A DNA stretch of 64,000 nucleotides from Saccharum officinarum (GCA_020631735.1 CM036201.1:78158502-78222501); one strand, 5' to 3'. Shown: positions 12,301 to 23,745, counted from the first letter of the stretch. Program-made: numbers and translations. The notes: generated by a model from the sequence alone, not told the origin.

Positions 12301-13773
12301 TGAGATGTAATTAGCTACTCTACCCCTTAGTTACACCAACTCCATAGTGTCACATGATGTGAGTCAAACGAAACTTTAAAAACAAATCACATTTGTTGCA
12401 ACCACATGAATTAACATGAAATGATGCATGCTTATGCTCATGCAATGCAATGCAATGCAATTAAGGAGCTAAACACCTGAGGTGTTACATGCTCAGCCCA
12501 GAGACGCGCGTGCCGGGAGAAAGAAAATGGGCCGTCTCCTGTTGGAGCAGGCCGGCCCAGTCACCCGCGTCACCCGCGGGCGAGCGGGAACGACACACGG
12601 CCGAGCCGGTGCTCGACACCGCGGCGGTGCGGTGGCCGCCGACGGCCAGCGGCCGCTTCCGTACCCGAGCGAGCGAGGCAAAGCGCGCAATATGGCCACA
12701 AGAAAACAGTGAACATGCGAGCGAGGTTGAGAGACAAAGTGGGTGGGTGAAGGTGCCGGTGACCGGAGCGCGAGCGCGGCGGCTCCGTCACGGTGGCGCG
12801 GCGGGGAAGGCAAATCGATGCCCTACCGGAGTGAGCAAGAGGACAACGAGGCTTGTTCGGAGGAGGCAAGGGGGCGGCGGATCTCTGTGCAAGCGTAATT
12901 TGGTGGTGGTGGACTATCGCCGCCGGAACGAGGGAGCGGAGGTGGAGCTCTCGGCGGTGAGCCGCTCGCCCGCTCAGTTCTTGGAGAGGGGGAGCGGGTG
13001 GGGAGCGGGAGTGCGAGTGAGGGGGCGAGGAGGGGGTCAGCCAGGCGATTTGATCGTGCCTGAGCTGGCGGGACGACAGGGCGAAGGCGACGCGCGGCGG
13101 CTCCGACGGCGCATGGCCGACACGCGGCGAGCGTGGTCTGCCGCGGCGTCCAGCGAGGCGCGCGAGCGGGCGGGAGAAGAAGGCGGCCACGCGGACGCGG
13201 GCCGGGCCGCTGCGCTGCGCGGGCGCGCGCGCGCGGGGGTGGCGCGGGCCGCTTCGGCCGATGGGCCGAAAGGGCGGCGGCGGCGGCCTACTAGCGCTGA
13301 AATTGTTTTTCCTTTTTATTTTTCCAGAAAAAATTCAAATAAAATTCTATTTGCAGTTTTCAAATTTAAATTTGGGCAAGCAAACGACCTTTTCTGAAAA
13401 TGGCCCAAAAATGAAAGTTGTTTAGAATTTGATTTCCTACAACTTTTATTGAGGGGCCAATTCAAAACTCTTATAGATTTTGAATTGGAGAATAAAAGCT
13501 AATTAGGGAGTATTTTTTAATATTTTCAGATAACATTTTTGAAACCAGTTTTTGACAAAACTTTGAGTAATTTAGTTGCTCCAAAAATTTGACCTATAAT
13601 TCTAAGTGATATAAAATTTGTAGTTGCACAAGTTTGATGAATGTAATTAGCACATTATCACATGTTATGCAATACTAGTTTCCACACTTTTATTTTATTA
13701 AAAGTACACCCTAAGTACATATGATTATGAATGACATGACATGCTATGCTCATGATTGAAATGTTAATGCTTG

Positions 13774-13793
13774 CGTAACACCGAGGTGTTACA
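13774..13793 (-). repeat. LTR-terminal hairpin
   Basis: GTAACACC-GAG-GTGTTACA forms a short perfect stem at the U3 start of the LTR (minus orientation). Equivalent stems occur at 35909-35927 and 48295-48313, with a related form at 12474-12489. The first bases of the LTR are therefore palindromic in each copy. Confidence 0.8.
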
Positions 13794-14510
13794 GGTCGGA
13801 CCCCTGAAAAGGACAACCGGCGGCTTCACCCACTTGCTTGTCGCCATTGACAAATTTTCCAAGTGGATCGAGGCCCGCCCTATCACCAGCATCAGGTCTG
13901 AGCAAGCTGTGCTATTTTTTACTGACATCGTCCACCGCTTTGGGGTTCCTAACTGCATCATCATGGACAATGGCACTCAATTCACTGGTAAAAAGTTTTT
14001 GGATTTCTGCGATAACCACCACATCCGTGTGCTCTGGTCGGCCGTAGCTCATCCAAAAATAAATGGCCAAGTAGAGCGTGCCAAGGGCATGGTCCTACAA
14101 GGCCTTAAACCCAGGATTTTTGACAAGTTAAACAAACATGGCAAAAAATGGGTTGCCGAGCTCCCCTCGGTCTTGTGGAGCCTAAGAACAACGCCGAGTC
14201 GAGCCACAGGGTTCACTCCGTTCTTCTTAGTCTACGGGTCCGAGGCCATGCTCCCAACTGATGTAGAATACGGATCCCCGAGGCTGAAGGCCTACAACGA
14301 GAAGAACAACGACGCCACGAGAGAGGACGCCCTCGACCAGCTCGAGGAAGCCCGCGATGTGGCTCTGTTGCATTCTGCCAGGTATCAGCAGAGTCTCCGA
14401 CGCTACCACGACAGACACGTCCGCAGGCGGGACCTCAATGTTGGTGACCTGGTGCTACGGCGAAGCCAGAACACCAAGAGACGGCACAAGCTCACGCCGC
14501 CGTGGGAAGG
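13794..14510 (+). pseudogene. Tat integrase, catalytic core and part of C-terminal domain
   Basis: Reading resumes at the duplicated GGTCG and covers the DDE core: VAIDKFSKWIEARPI, IIMDNGTQFTGKKFLDF and NGQVERAKGMVLQGL supply the D, D and E. WAELPSVLWSLRTTPSRAT-like sequence and the FFLVYGSEAMLP block follow, then the C-terminal domain start (RRRDLNVGDLVLRR). This stretch is uninterrupted until solo LTR C enters at 14511 in the middle of PPWEGPY, the conserved GPY/F-type motif. Confidence 0.92.
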
Positions 14511-17481
14511 TGTAACATCCCGGATTTTTGGTGAAGCCCAAAAATGCGAACTTTTTAAAATTTTCTTGTAGTGTGTGTAGCATATAGTCGCTAGGTCAAC
14601 CTAGTCAAACTTTCCCTTCCCGACCTAACTTCAAAAACCCAATTTAAAAATCATTTTTGCAACAAGCCAGTTATCATGGTGTCGACCAAGTCAACAACAT
14701 GACAACAGGTACTTTCAAAACAAAATATTTCAAAGTCAAATAAACATTGGTTGAATTCAAGCTCCGCTCAAATTCAACACGTAACTCTCACATGATTTCG
14801 ATTTATATCTAAAATAAAAACACTAACTCTATCCCCTCCCCTCGTTTCAAAGAGACTTCGCAATATGACATAATGCACTCATATAGTTTAGTTGCATGTT
14901 GGGTGGCGTGAGTTGGTTCTTGTTGGACTTTGTTGTTTGATTGTAGGAATAATTAGCTAGTTGTTGGACCAAAACCTTAGAGTCAATTTAGGAAAATCAC
15001 CCCTCCTTAATCCCTTGGCCAGTAGGTTGCACAAGCGTGCATGCTTATGTGCCTAATTGTCTGGTAACGTGAAGCACGTATAGAAGCAGCAGCACGTATC
15101 ATCATCATCATCATCATGCATGCATGCATGCTCCTGTGCTTGTGCTTGGCTTCCTTAATTACGTGAGCCCCTCCCCTTGTGCCCCGAGGCTCTCCAAAAT
15201 AGGAGCACATGTGCACGACACAAGCCACCATGCAAAGACACTATATACATGTATATACGTGTATGCAGGTACTAATGCTCCCACGACAAATACTGGCCCA
15301 TTCTGCGCCACAGACCCATCCTGGCCCTGCCTCCTCCGACCGGCCAGCTCTCCCCTTCACGGCATAGCCAACCCAGCTCGCCCTCCTCTGTTCTCGCGTG
15401 TGCTGCACGCCCAGCACAAGACGCCGCCGCTCTTGCATGGCCAGAATGGCCCACGGGCCAGCCGAGGAAGACGCTGCCCACTCCCTTCGGGCGTACGCGA
15501 GATGTGAAGGCGACGTTCCCCTGGGACCCGCGCGTCAGCCACCAAGGGGACCAGAAGCTGCAAGCGTCGTTTGCCTCCCGTCGGTCTCCCGTCAGCCGCC
15601 AGCCAGGGCCCTGAGTCAGCGCCAGAGCAGCTCTCTCGGATGCCTCGTCCGCACCGTGTTTCCGTAGGGATGGTCCTTACCGAATTTTTTCCCCTTCCCA
15701 GACACCGTCAGCCGGGCCCAAGTGACATCAATAGGCATCGAGCCTCCGTTTCCTTTTTCCGTCAAGAATCGCTGTCTCGTTCTTCCTTCCCACCGGCACC
15801 TTTCTCTTTTCCGATCAAGAGGCCGCTTCTGTTGTATACGTCGACACAGCTTGACGGAGCCCTCACCGCTCGCACAGCACGATAACCGCGCACGCACAGC
15901 GGTGGCCTGGCCGCTGCCTTGTCACCGCCGTACGACACCCAGTCGCAAGGCCCTGCTCGTCCCTCGACCCGCTGCCCTCTGCCGCCCGGCGTGCTCACCC
16001 GGACACGGTCACCGCACAAGCCACCGCACGCCGCCTCGGCCAGGTTCGGTGCCCTTCTTCATCCTGCTGTGGTGTACACGCACGGCAGTGGACTGGCCCT
16101 GCCTTGCCGCCGCCTGAATAGAGCTACGCTAGCCTCCTTGTTCGGGAGCTCGCGGAGGCGTGCTCTCGAATGGACACCAGCGTCACTCCCACACGCGACC
16201 GCACGGACACACACAGACCCAAGAACGGCGCTGGGTTCGCCCCGTCCTGCCTGCGACACCACCACAATGGCACGGACACGCACACTCGACGGTCGCCACG
16301 GCCACGGACCCGCACATGCACCCAGCCCGCGCACGCACGGCTTGGCATCACCGCTGCCGTGGGCTGCCCGCGGTCATGGCCACACACATGAGCGCTACCG
16401 CTCGGCCTCACCTGCACACCGCCCAAACCACACCAACCTTGGCCAAGCCACACCGACCGAGCACGCGGTCGCTCGAGCTCATCACGGGGGCTGCGATCGG
16501 CCGGTGCCACTGGAGAGGCCCGGCCGAGCCGCGCGCACCCGGACCCGGACAGACACTCGCCACTGCCACTTCACCTTAGCTGCGCGCACACGGCCACTGG
16601 AACAGGCACGTTGTCCGCCGCCTAGGGAAAACGGCCAAGGCACTGCCTTTCTGGCTTGTCGCTCCTCGCACCATGCTATACGGATGCCGGCTCCGCCTTG
16701 CTGTGCTCTTTGCCAAGGCTACCGCACGGGCCTGGGAACACCCACTGTTGTGCGTGAACGCCATGGCAATAGCGCTGCCATGACAAATCATCGTCCCCAC
16801 TTCGTCAAGCCTTGACATTCGCCTAAGGCCTAACCTATGAGTCATGTCCTACCCTGATGCATCCTTATAGCCTAATCACGTCCGTTAAAAGCCACCAGTG
16901 CACCTTAGCACCATCGTGAAGCTTGCACGGCGACCTCTAAGGCCCCGGAGTGGACCTGTGCCCTCTTCTCTGCTCAAGCCTAGCCCGCCATGCCGTCGTG
17001 TCCTCTTAGCCTTGAACCACAGCATGCCCGTCACCTGTGCGTGCACATCCATGGATTGCCATGAACCATGCCACGTGTAGAACACCTCCACTAGCAACCC
17101 TGCGTGGCATAACACCCACACGAGCCGAATGCTCTCGTTGAGCCCCCGGGCATCTTGTCAAGCACCAGGCATGTGTCCTTCTCTCGCCACTAGGACACGG
17201 GAACCCAAAGCCATAGCTATCGCGGCCTTTGTCGCCGAGCGGCCTTCGTTGTGCCATATGTTCACTAGCGCTATTCGATTCACGGCTGTTGGGAACAACC
17301 TTGCTCACCCCATGTAAACATAAGAGCACCCCGCGGCCTTGCCACGTAAGATGTCACGCCACCATGGTCGCTGTTGCGAAGCATGGCCGTGCCGAGCCCT
17401 ATGTCGCCACACCTTGCCCCGTCTGCTACCGCTTCCATGGAGTGCGGTGAGTCTACAGGTGCACGACCACCACTTGTCAAG

Positions 17482-17648
17482 CAGTGGCGGATGTGGGATG
17501 CGGGATAAGGGGGGGCTAAAACAACAGAGATGTTGATTTGCACGAAGATTTAACGGTGAAATCAAGTTTTTGCTACAGTAATTAGCATTGAAATCAAGAA
17601 ATTAGGGGGGCTGGAGCCCCCCAAGCCCCCCCTTTGGATCCGCCCCTG
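17482..17648. mobile_element. hAT-type MITE (167 bp)
   Basis: The ends are CAGTGGCGGAT and GGATCCGCCCCTG, imperfect inverted repeats. An exact 8-bp duplication TTGTCAAG flanks it (17474-17481 and 17649-17656), the size expected for hAT transposases. The interior contains G- and C-runs and no coding capacity. Confidence 0.88.
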
Positions 17649-19134
17649 TTGTCAAGCTACACGTCGCACATGACCACCATGCCATGTTGCTCCATGCCGA
17701 GCACGCTGAAACCCCTTCGTTGACATGGGAACCCCTCCTCTGGGTGCTTGGTCATAAGACCTCGACCACTCGAGTGCACATCCGACAAACTCATGAATGC
17801 TACAATATCCACAAGCATAGCGGACTCGAGTCAACGAACCATGCTGCCGCCCTTGACCAAAGCCATCACCTTGGCCCACATGCCATCGTTATGGAACACG
17901 ATGAGCCTCGGATCCCATATGAACACTGCTAGGCCACCTCCAAGTTCCACTGCACGAGCTGGCCATCATCAAGACCTCACTAGCTTCCCACCAAAACCAT
18001 CAAGGGTAGGACTTTCATTCCCGCTCCCTACTGAACGCCACACGTGTCGTCACCCGCGCACGTTTGAACCACCGTGGATCAAGGCACGAGACCACGATAC
18101 GATGACCCTCTACCTACCATGCATGGACTTATGAGCCAAGCCTGCTAGGTGTCCGTCTAGCCACACCAACCACAACCACGCTCACTCAACCTGAGTAGAG
18201 TCGAGCCAAGCCTAAGACCCTTTTGCCATACTCGTTACGACATCTGAGTGCCCATGACCTTGGTCGTCCCATTGTTGGGGCTGAGTCGATCTGACGTAGC
18301 CATACCACCAACCTACACGTGCACCACCATGACTCGGCCACAACATGACTGAGTAGAGTCCCATCTTGCAACCCGTGCGACCACCTCGGCATTCAAGTGT
18401 GGTAATGCCAAGACTGACCTAATCCTAGCCCTTGTCTTTGACAGACCTCCACTTGACAATTTTGCCTTTACCCAAGCCTAGCTTGACATAACTCCGGCAG
18501 TCCAACCCTGGTGGCCCTAAGGACCTGACGCCGTCATAAGGGGCCATCACCCTTGTGTCCTTAACAAACCCAGTCTCATCATGGCACTTAACTTAGACCT
18601 AAAGCCACCTTGCGCCTACCGAAGCTTAGGTCAAGCCATAGGTTCACAACCATGTATGAGTGAATTTGGGTCTTCCTCGTTCTTTTGGATCTTTGTGATA
18701 ACTTGTAGTTTATAGGCTATCGATTGGACGTGCGTCAACTTTGGAGGAGGGCCCATGGAGTGGAGCTGACCCTAGAGGTGGAGGTCTGCGCTGAACATCT
18801 ACACCAACTGACGTGGACTTGTACCACTACTACCTCGACATCGCAGGTGTCATGGCAACACTTTTACTTAGAGAATCCTATTCAGCATTGCAAAGTAGAC
18901 CTGCTAGCGCTTTACATTTATTCCTTTGATTATGTGTTGCATGCTATTTGCCTGAGCCTTGATTGCGTTGATTGAAACCACTTCACCCTGATCACCTAGC
19001 TCTACGCTCACACTTATATATGCCCATCTGCTTGCTTGCATTACTCCACCATACTTACATATAATCCTTGATATGTGATGTGTGTGGATTTTATGGTTAT
19101 ATCGTAGATGAGAGATTCTAGAGTGTGTTTTGGG

Positions 19135-19800
19135 TGACTGGTGAGGGTCGAGTCGACTGGACAGGATCCTACGATGAGTCTTTAGGATGAGTCTTGCCTG
19201 GGGGGTGTGACCTGGCCATCCCCTATGAGAGGTACTTGGTGGGTGCATGTGAGATGAGGAGATCCTGGGGTGGAGTGTCTTTGAGGGACGAAGCCTCGGG
19301 ATGGAGGTGCCATTGAGGCACGGGGTGTTGGTTATCCCCTTTGAGAAGATATCTTGTCCAGTCCTCCTAAGGACTGGTATGTCTTGAGAACCGAATCATA
19401 GGACACTACGTGCACACCACTCGCTCCTGAATGGGTGGGAGACGATTACCCGACTAACTAGGACGGTGCCACTACTACTAGGTTGGAAGGTGATAGTGTA
19501 GGGAGGTACGGGCATGGGGGCCCACACCCTCCTAAGACAACGTAGTGACCTCTGGGGGCCCGGTACTACGTCTCACAGTCTCAACGTTTCGGTGGACTCC
19601 GGGGTGGCCCAGGGCTGAGTGGTAGGGTGGCACCATACCGGTTGGGAGACAGTCGGTATCAGCCTAGACGGGGGCCACCGTCGATGATGGTGATCTTATG
19701 GATTTCTAGGTGTACACGCTCTGCAGAGTTGATCAATCTATACGTATAGCCGTGTCCTCGGATATGGACATTCCTATGACCTACGCTTCACTTGATTAGT
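19135..19800 (+). repeat. Conserved LTR block shared with Tekay-1 LTRs
   Basis: This block aligns almost base for base over long runs with 29219-29865 and 56155-56800 (for example GGTGATAGTGTAGGGAGGTA and CAGTCTCAACGTTTCGGTGG), while the remaining LTR sequence of solo C and Tekay-1 is much less similar. In Tekay-1 the block lies between the two candidate small exons. Confidence 0.75.
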
Positions 19801-20389
19801 GAGAGGTGTCCTTTCTTCTTCTCCCCCTGGGTTTGTTGGTTTTCGGCTTTGGCCGTTGTGGCAAGGCACGAGAGGGAGTTGTTCTTGTCGCCTAGAGAGT
19901 GAGAGTGTGGTGAGACGTGTGGGCTGGGATGGATGGTTGGTTGGGATGAGATACTTGTGTTATATATTTATCGCTACTTTGTATGCGCTAAGGATGCAAA
20001 CCACAACCAAACTATTAGGATCGCCAGATCTCTTTATTTTCTATTTTCCACTAAAGCTCATCGGTGCTGACCATGGCCTGCACACATCTGGCGGTGTGCA
20101 GATTTCTTGACTTGCAGTGATGTTGAGATTGGTAGTTGGTTTCGTTCTACACTCAAGGATGCCTCTGGATGGGAGATCATCAAGCTTCGCTTCCACGATA
20201 GGACAATGGTGTTTTGTTCGTTGTTAGTTGTAACCAAAATATTGTAATATATTTATTTATGCACTCTGATATTGTATGACTCTGTAATCATCTGTAATAT
20301 GGATGCTCGTGATAGCTAAGGTATCTTGGGACTATCACAGAGGGGCAAAAGGATCAGAATTTATATTTTGGAAATCCCGTTCTGCTACA

Positions 20390-20509
20390 GAAGGGCCATA
20401 CATCATCGCAGAAGTGTTGAAACCTGGCACCTACAAGCTATCGAACGAGAAAGGCGAAATCTTCACAAACGCTTGGAACATTGAACAACTACGTCGCTTT
20501 TTTCCTTAA
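20390..20509 (+). pseudogene. Tat integrase, C-terminal end
   Basis: After the duplicated GAAGG the integrase resumes with PYIIAEVLKPGTYKL and ends with FTNAWNIEQLRRFFP and TAA at 20507-20509. Together with 13794-14510 it restores one continuous frame, which proves that solo LTR C is an insertion. Confidence 0.9.
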
Positions 20510-20714
20510 AAAGCCTCGAGGCTCTGTAAATTGTTTTCAATCTCGTCAATAAAGAATACAGCGGTGTTTAAAGCTCTGTTTTCATAACAACCAGGAAGGA
20601 TCGACCCTGCTTTCTTAGAGTCGACCCTCCCTCAGGGGCTGCAAGGGAGGGAACCCCCTGTCCCCGAAAAAACTCGTACTCTTTTTCAAAAAAGTGAGCT
20701 ATCACTTAAGTCAA

Positions 20715-21029
20715 CAAGGCCGCGAGAACACCCTAAAGCTCGAGGGCAGCCGAGTCGTGAGGTCACTTACGCCTCCGAGGCTACGGTACCTCCACTCACC
20801 CCTCACACCTAGGGTTGCGACCGCGCGCTAAGTAGACCTAGTAATGGTTCATGACTTTGAAAAAGCTCACATCCCCGTTCGCTTCAAATCAAGTTCTTAC
20901 ACGATCTGCAAGGCCGCAAACGCACCCTAAAGCTCGAGGGCAGTCGAGCCGCGAGATCACTTACGCCTCCAAGGCTACGGTACCTCCACTCACTTCCTTA
21001 TGCCAAGGGGTGTGACCGCGCGCTAAGTA
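20715..21029 (+). repeat. Imperfect direct repeat, 194-bp period, downstream of Tat pol
   Basis: 20715-20834 and 20909-21029 are two copies of one sequence (shared runs CCCTAAAGCTCGAGGGCAG and ACGGTACCTCCACTCAC; both end GACCGCGCGCTAAGTA). They lie between the pol stop and the antisense ORF. No coding function was seen. Confidence 0.85.
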
Positions 21030-21193
21030 AATCATGCGAGAACGCGATTCAAGCGATAAAGGGAAGAAAGAACTCGAACGAAACTTAACGATCAGTACAA
21101 GTTTACACTTAAACGTTTCAAGGCCACCGAGGCCACCACGACCAAAGTTACAAACACTAACTTATTACACGGGCCTTCATGCCTAGGTTTGGC

Positions 21194-22676
21194 TCATAGG
21201 CCCGCGTCGTCGGTAGGCGGAACCACCTCGACCTCGAAGAGCTTGGTGAGACGACTCCCAGGCTCCTCAGCGGCTTCGATCAGGCCCAGGCAAGTGACTT
21301 CGTTCTCCTCGTCCGTCAGATCTGGATCCATGATGAAGCCATCTGCGATGAGGTCCATGTCGTACATGAATCCGAACCGAACGACCACCAGAGCCCTCTT
21401 CACGTCGTGATGCAGCTTGCCTCGTATCCTCTCACGGACGAGGTGACCCAGCGCCACCATCCGATGGACGAAGGAGTTCCCTGGGGCATCCTCCTCGGTG
21501 TCAGTATCAGGCTCGACCCCTAGGCCATCACATACTGAGGTGATGGCGCCCTGGAGCAACTGAGTCCGCCTGGCCTCGGCTTCGAACAGGTTCTAGAACG
21601 AGGTGACCATCGCCTGAGCCGCCTGCTGCTCCTTCTCCAACTCTAAAACATAAGCACCAAGTTAGCATAAACCTGGGACCTCGATGCCAAGGCCACAACA
21701 TAACAAAAAGCTTACCCTCAGAGTGGGTCTGCCAACCCACGACCTCATCACGCAGCTCCCCGCATGTTTTCTCAGACGCTCAAAGAGCCTTGTCCCTGTC
21801 ATGGACCGTCGCCCTCACCCCCTCAATTTCCTGGCCGGTGCCCGAGAGAGCCTCGTCCCTCTCTCGGACCGTCCCCTTCAACGTCACAACCTTGTCTTCC
21901 AAGGTTCTGATGCGGGCGGACGCCATCCTGACCTGGATGTTGAGGGCATCGCGCTGACCAGTAACTAAGGCGATGTCCTCCTCGAGCTCCTTCACACGCG
22001 CCAAAAGCGGTGCGAGGTCCTCGCGGGCTTTGGCAACCTCTTCCTGAGCCTTTGCCGTGTCTTCACGTGCCTTGGCCTCGGCCTCCCGGGCCTGCGCCGC
22101 CTTCTCCCTAACCGCCGCGTGAGCGACGCGAAGCTCGACCGTCTCGACGCTCTGCTAGGATAGCCACCTATTGGCTTCCTTGACCAGGGCCCGTTAACGG
22201 ACAAGCATCGCCCACACGCCACTCTCATGATGAATGAAGAGTGACTTGCGGCAGAAATGCTCCTTGAGCTCCTGACCACAGTTAAAACATAACAATCAGA
22301 ACCAAGGAAAAGGGAAGGATAAAGCACAGGAAAAGACTAACGAGCCTGGCTTACCTCGAAGGCCTCCAACATACCCCGCGCCAGGGTGTCTGAAACCACA
22401 CGCAGAGACTGCATCGTGTGCTTTCGGAGTCTCTCGAGGTACTCCCAGTGGTGCACCTCGTCCTTGTCGTCGAGCGCAAAGAAGGGCTCGGCGCTAGGGT
22501 TGGACGCATCCCTGAATTCAAGGGTTGACCTGCCCCAACGCGGAAGCTCCTCCTTCGCCCGCACGAGTGCTAACTGCTCCCTCAAAACCCGTAGATATGG
22601 GCACGTGTCCGCTGTGCACGCCGTAACCGTCGCACCACGCCGTCCACTACCACGCCGATCTCGCTTCCCCTCCTAA
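21194..22676 (-). pseudogene. Tat antisense ORF (spliced, decayed)
   Basis: Three minus-strand coding blocks lie between pol and the 3' LTR: about 22676-22355, 22271-21716 and 21642-21194. They are separated by GT-AG introns of about 83 bp (22272-22354) and 73 bp (21643-21715). Block 1 contains DDKDEVHHWEYLERLRKHTM. Block 2 is Ala/Glu-rich coiled coil (EDIALVTGQRDALNIQVRMA). Block 3 ends with SRLTKLFEVEVVPP and a stop at 21194. Several in-frame stops break blocks 2 and 3. No ATG start is visible for block 1, so the true 5' end is uncertain. Antisense ORFs here are known from some grass Tat elements (for example the Grande/RIRE2 group); function unknown. Confidence 0.7.
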
Positions 22677-23458
22677 AAAGACGCGCCCTAAACGGGTGGG
22701 AGAAGGATCCATGGACGGATATTCCCAGACGCATGGGTAACGGGCTCCAAACCTGATATAAACCTCGAGGGATCGAAAGCTAGCCCTCGACCAGGGTTCG
22801 ACAGCTGCCCTCGAGTAACAGAGTCAGGGACGACTAGGGATGCGCCCATACAAGGCCAGGGCTCGAGCCACGCTCTCGAGGCACCCCAAGACTTATTCGA
22901 GGCTAAAAGAGAAGGTCAACGAAGGAATCCCCTCGGAGGGAGGCATCGAGCCCTCGAATCCTATCGAAAGAAATCGAGATCCACATGACTACTCTTTGGC
23001 ATTTTTGAGAGCGTCTTCGCGACCGCTAGCCGACTCCTATCGAATGAAGCACGGGCTCCCACTCGAATTCCCCGTTAATATCTCACCGGAGACTGTCAGA
23101 ACTCACCCAAACGAGGGTAGTACGACGTTCCCTACCCCTCCTCCCTTTTTCTAAAAAGGGAGCGTGAGGGTCGAACGATAAAAGACGGCCAAGACTCTGA
23201 TCGACCTCACGCGCACGAGGCTCGGGGGCTCGACCGCATAAAGCCAATCCTCGAACAAAAGACGAAACACGCCACGATCCGAGAACATTCCCCAAATAGA
23301 GCGTGTAAAATACCTCGGAGGAGTCAAAATACTCCACCGAGGCCTCGGGGGCTACACCCAGCGGGAGCGCTCGCACGCCCCCACTGGAAAAAGTTACGGC
23401 GCTACGACTCCAGTTCATTAATTGATGAGCCTCTGTGAGAGTGACTCTCACTCACCCA
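22677..23458. other. Non-coding 3' region of Tat element
   Basis: This is CTCGAGG-rich sequence between the antisense ORF and the polypurine tract. Short open frames exist but show no recognisable domain. Confidence 0.6.
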
Positions 23459-23474
23459 AAGGCTCGGGGGCTAC
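23459..23474 (+). promoter_or_regulatory. Polypurine tract of Tat element
   Basis: AAGGCTCGGGGGCTAC lies immediately upstream of the TGTCAG start of the 3' LTR, the position and composition of a plus-strand primer for this clade. Confidence 0.75.
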
Positions 23475-23570
23475 TGTCAGGTACCTAAAACTAAGGGTAC
23501 CCACAATCAGCGGTTAAGAAAAAACAAAACGCTAACCGCAAATGAAACAAAGCCAAAATAGCAGACGAGA

Positions 23571-23745
23571 CGCCTCGACTGCACTCCGACTCGTACGAGG
23601 CCAGCTCGATGGGACGCCTCGACTATGTTCCGACTCATACGAGGCACCCTCGACGGGATGCCTCAACCATGTTCCGACTTGTACGAGGCTCGCTCGACAA
23701 GGCATCTCGACTATCGAGAAATCTCCGACTCGCACGACCCCGGGT
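23571..23745 (+). repeat. About four copies of a 44-bp degenerate tandem repeat in Tat U3
   Basis: Units beginning CGCCTCGACT or variants start near 23571, 23615, 23658 and 23702. Each contains TCCGACT(C/T)(G/A)TACGAGGC. Such U3 arrays often act as enhancers, but that is inference here. Confidence 0.75.

Larger units (their letters stand above)
7658..12489 (-). mobile_element. Solo LTR B, divergent relative of the Tekay-2 LTR family
   Basis: The 4832-bp insertion starts TGTAACAGAACCG, ends AGGTGTTACA and is flanked by TGCTC at 7653-7657 and 12490-12494. It sits in the GC-rich core of solo LTR A. Its termini and short exon-like segments resemble the Tekay-2 family, but most of the sequence is diverged. 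No retrotransposon coding domain is present. A GC-rich core runs from about 10760 to 11600, surrounded by AT-rich sequence. A short TGCAA-type microsatellite lies near 12440-12460. Confidence 0.88.
5085..13793 (-). mobile_element. Solo LTR A (same family as Tekay-2 LTRs), carrying nested solo LTR B
   Basis: The insertion starts TGTAACAG, ends TGTTACA and is flanked by GGTCG at 5080-5084 and 13794-13798. Removing nested solo LTR B (7658-12489) leaves about 3877 bp, which aligns along its length with the 3.86-kb Tekay-2 LTRs (32064-35927 and 44458-48313). There is no primer site, gag or pol, so it is a solo LTR left by LTR-LTR recombination. Orientation is minus, judged from Tekay-2. It has an AT-rich part (about 6850-7600), a GC-rich core (about 12490-13300) and a terminal hairpin at 13774-13793. 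Confidence 0.93.
14511..20389 (+). mobile_element. Solo LTR C, long LTR related to Tekay-1 at its 3' part
   Basis: The 5879-bp insertion starts TGTAACATCC, ends TTCTGCTACA and is flanked by GAAGG at 14506-14510 and 20390-20394. No second copy of its start and no gag/pol were seen inside it, so it is most simply a solo LTR of very long LTR type. Its 19135-19800 block is clearly homologous to 29219-29865 and 56155-56800 in the Tekay-1 LTRs, which also fixes its orientation as plus. A GC-rich core spans about 15290-18640 and is interrupted by a hAT MITE. Small ATC and GCAT microsatellites lie near 15098-15130. Confidence 0.8.

Noticed and set aside
12489..13397. 302-codon open frame across the LTR B/LTR A junction
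   Set aside because: It starts near an insertion boundary in a GC-rich core; opposite-strand frames are equally open and no domain is visible.
15919..16815. 298-codon open frame in solo LTR C
   Set aside because: His/Thr/Pro/Arg-rich translation of C-rich LTR core sequence, with overlapping frames on both strands.
20715..21029. CRISPR-like or satellite array
   Set aside because: Only two copies with a 194-bp period in a eukaryotic retrotransposon; no array structure.
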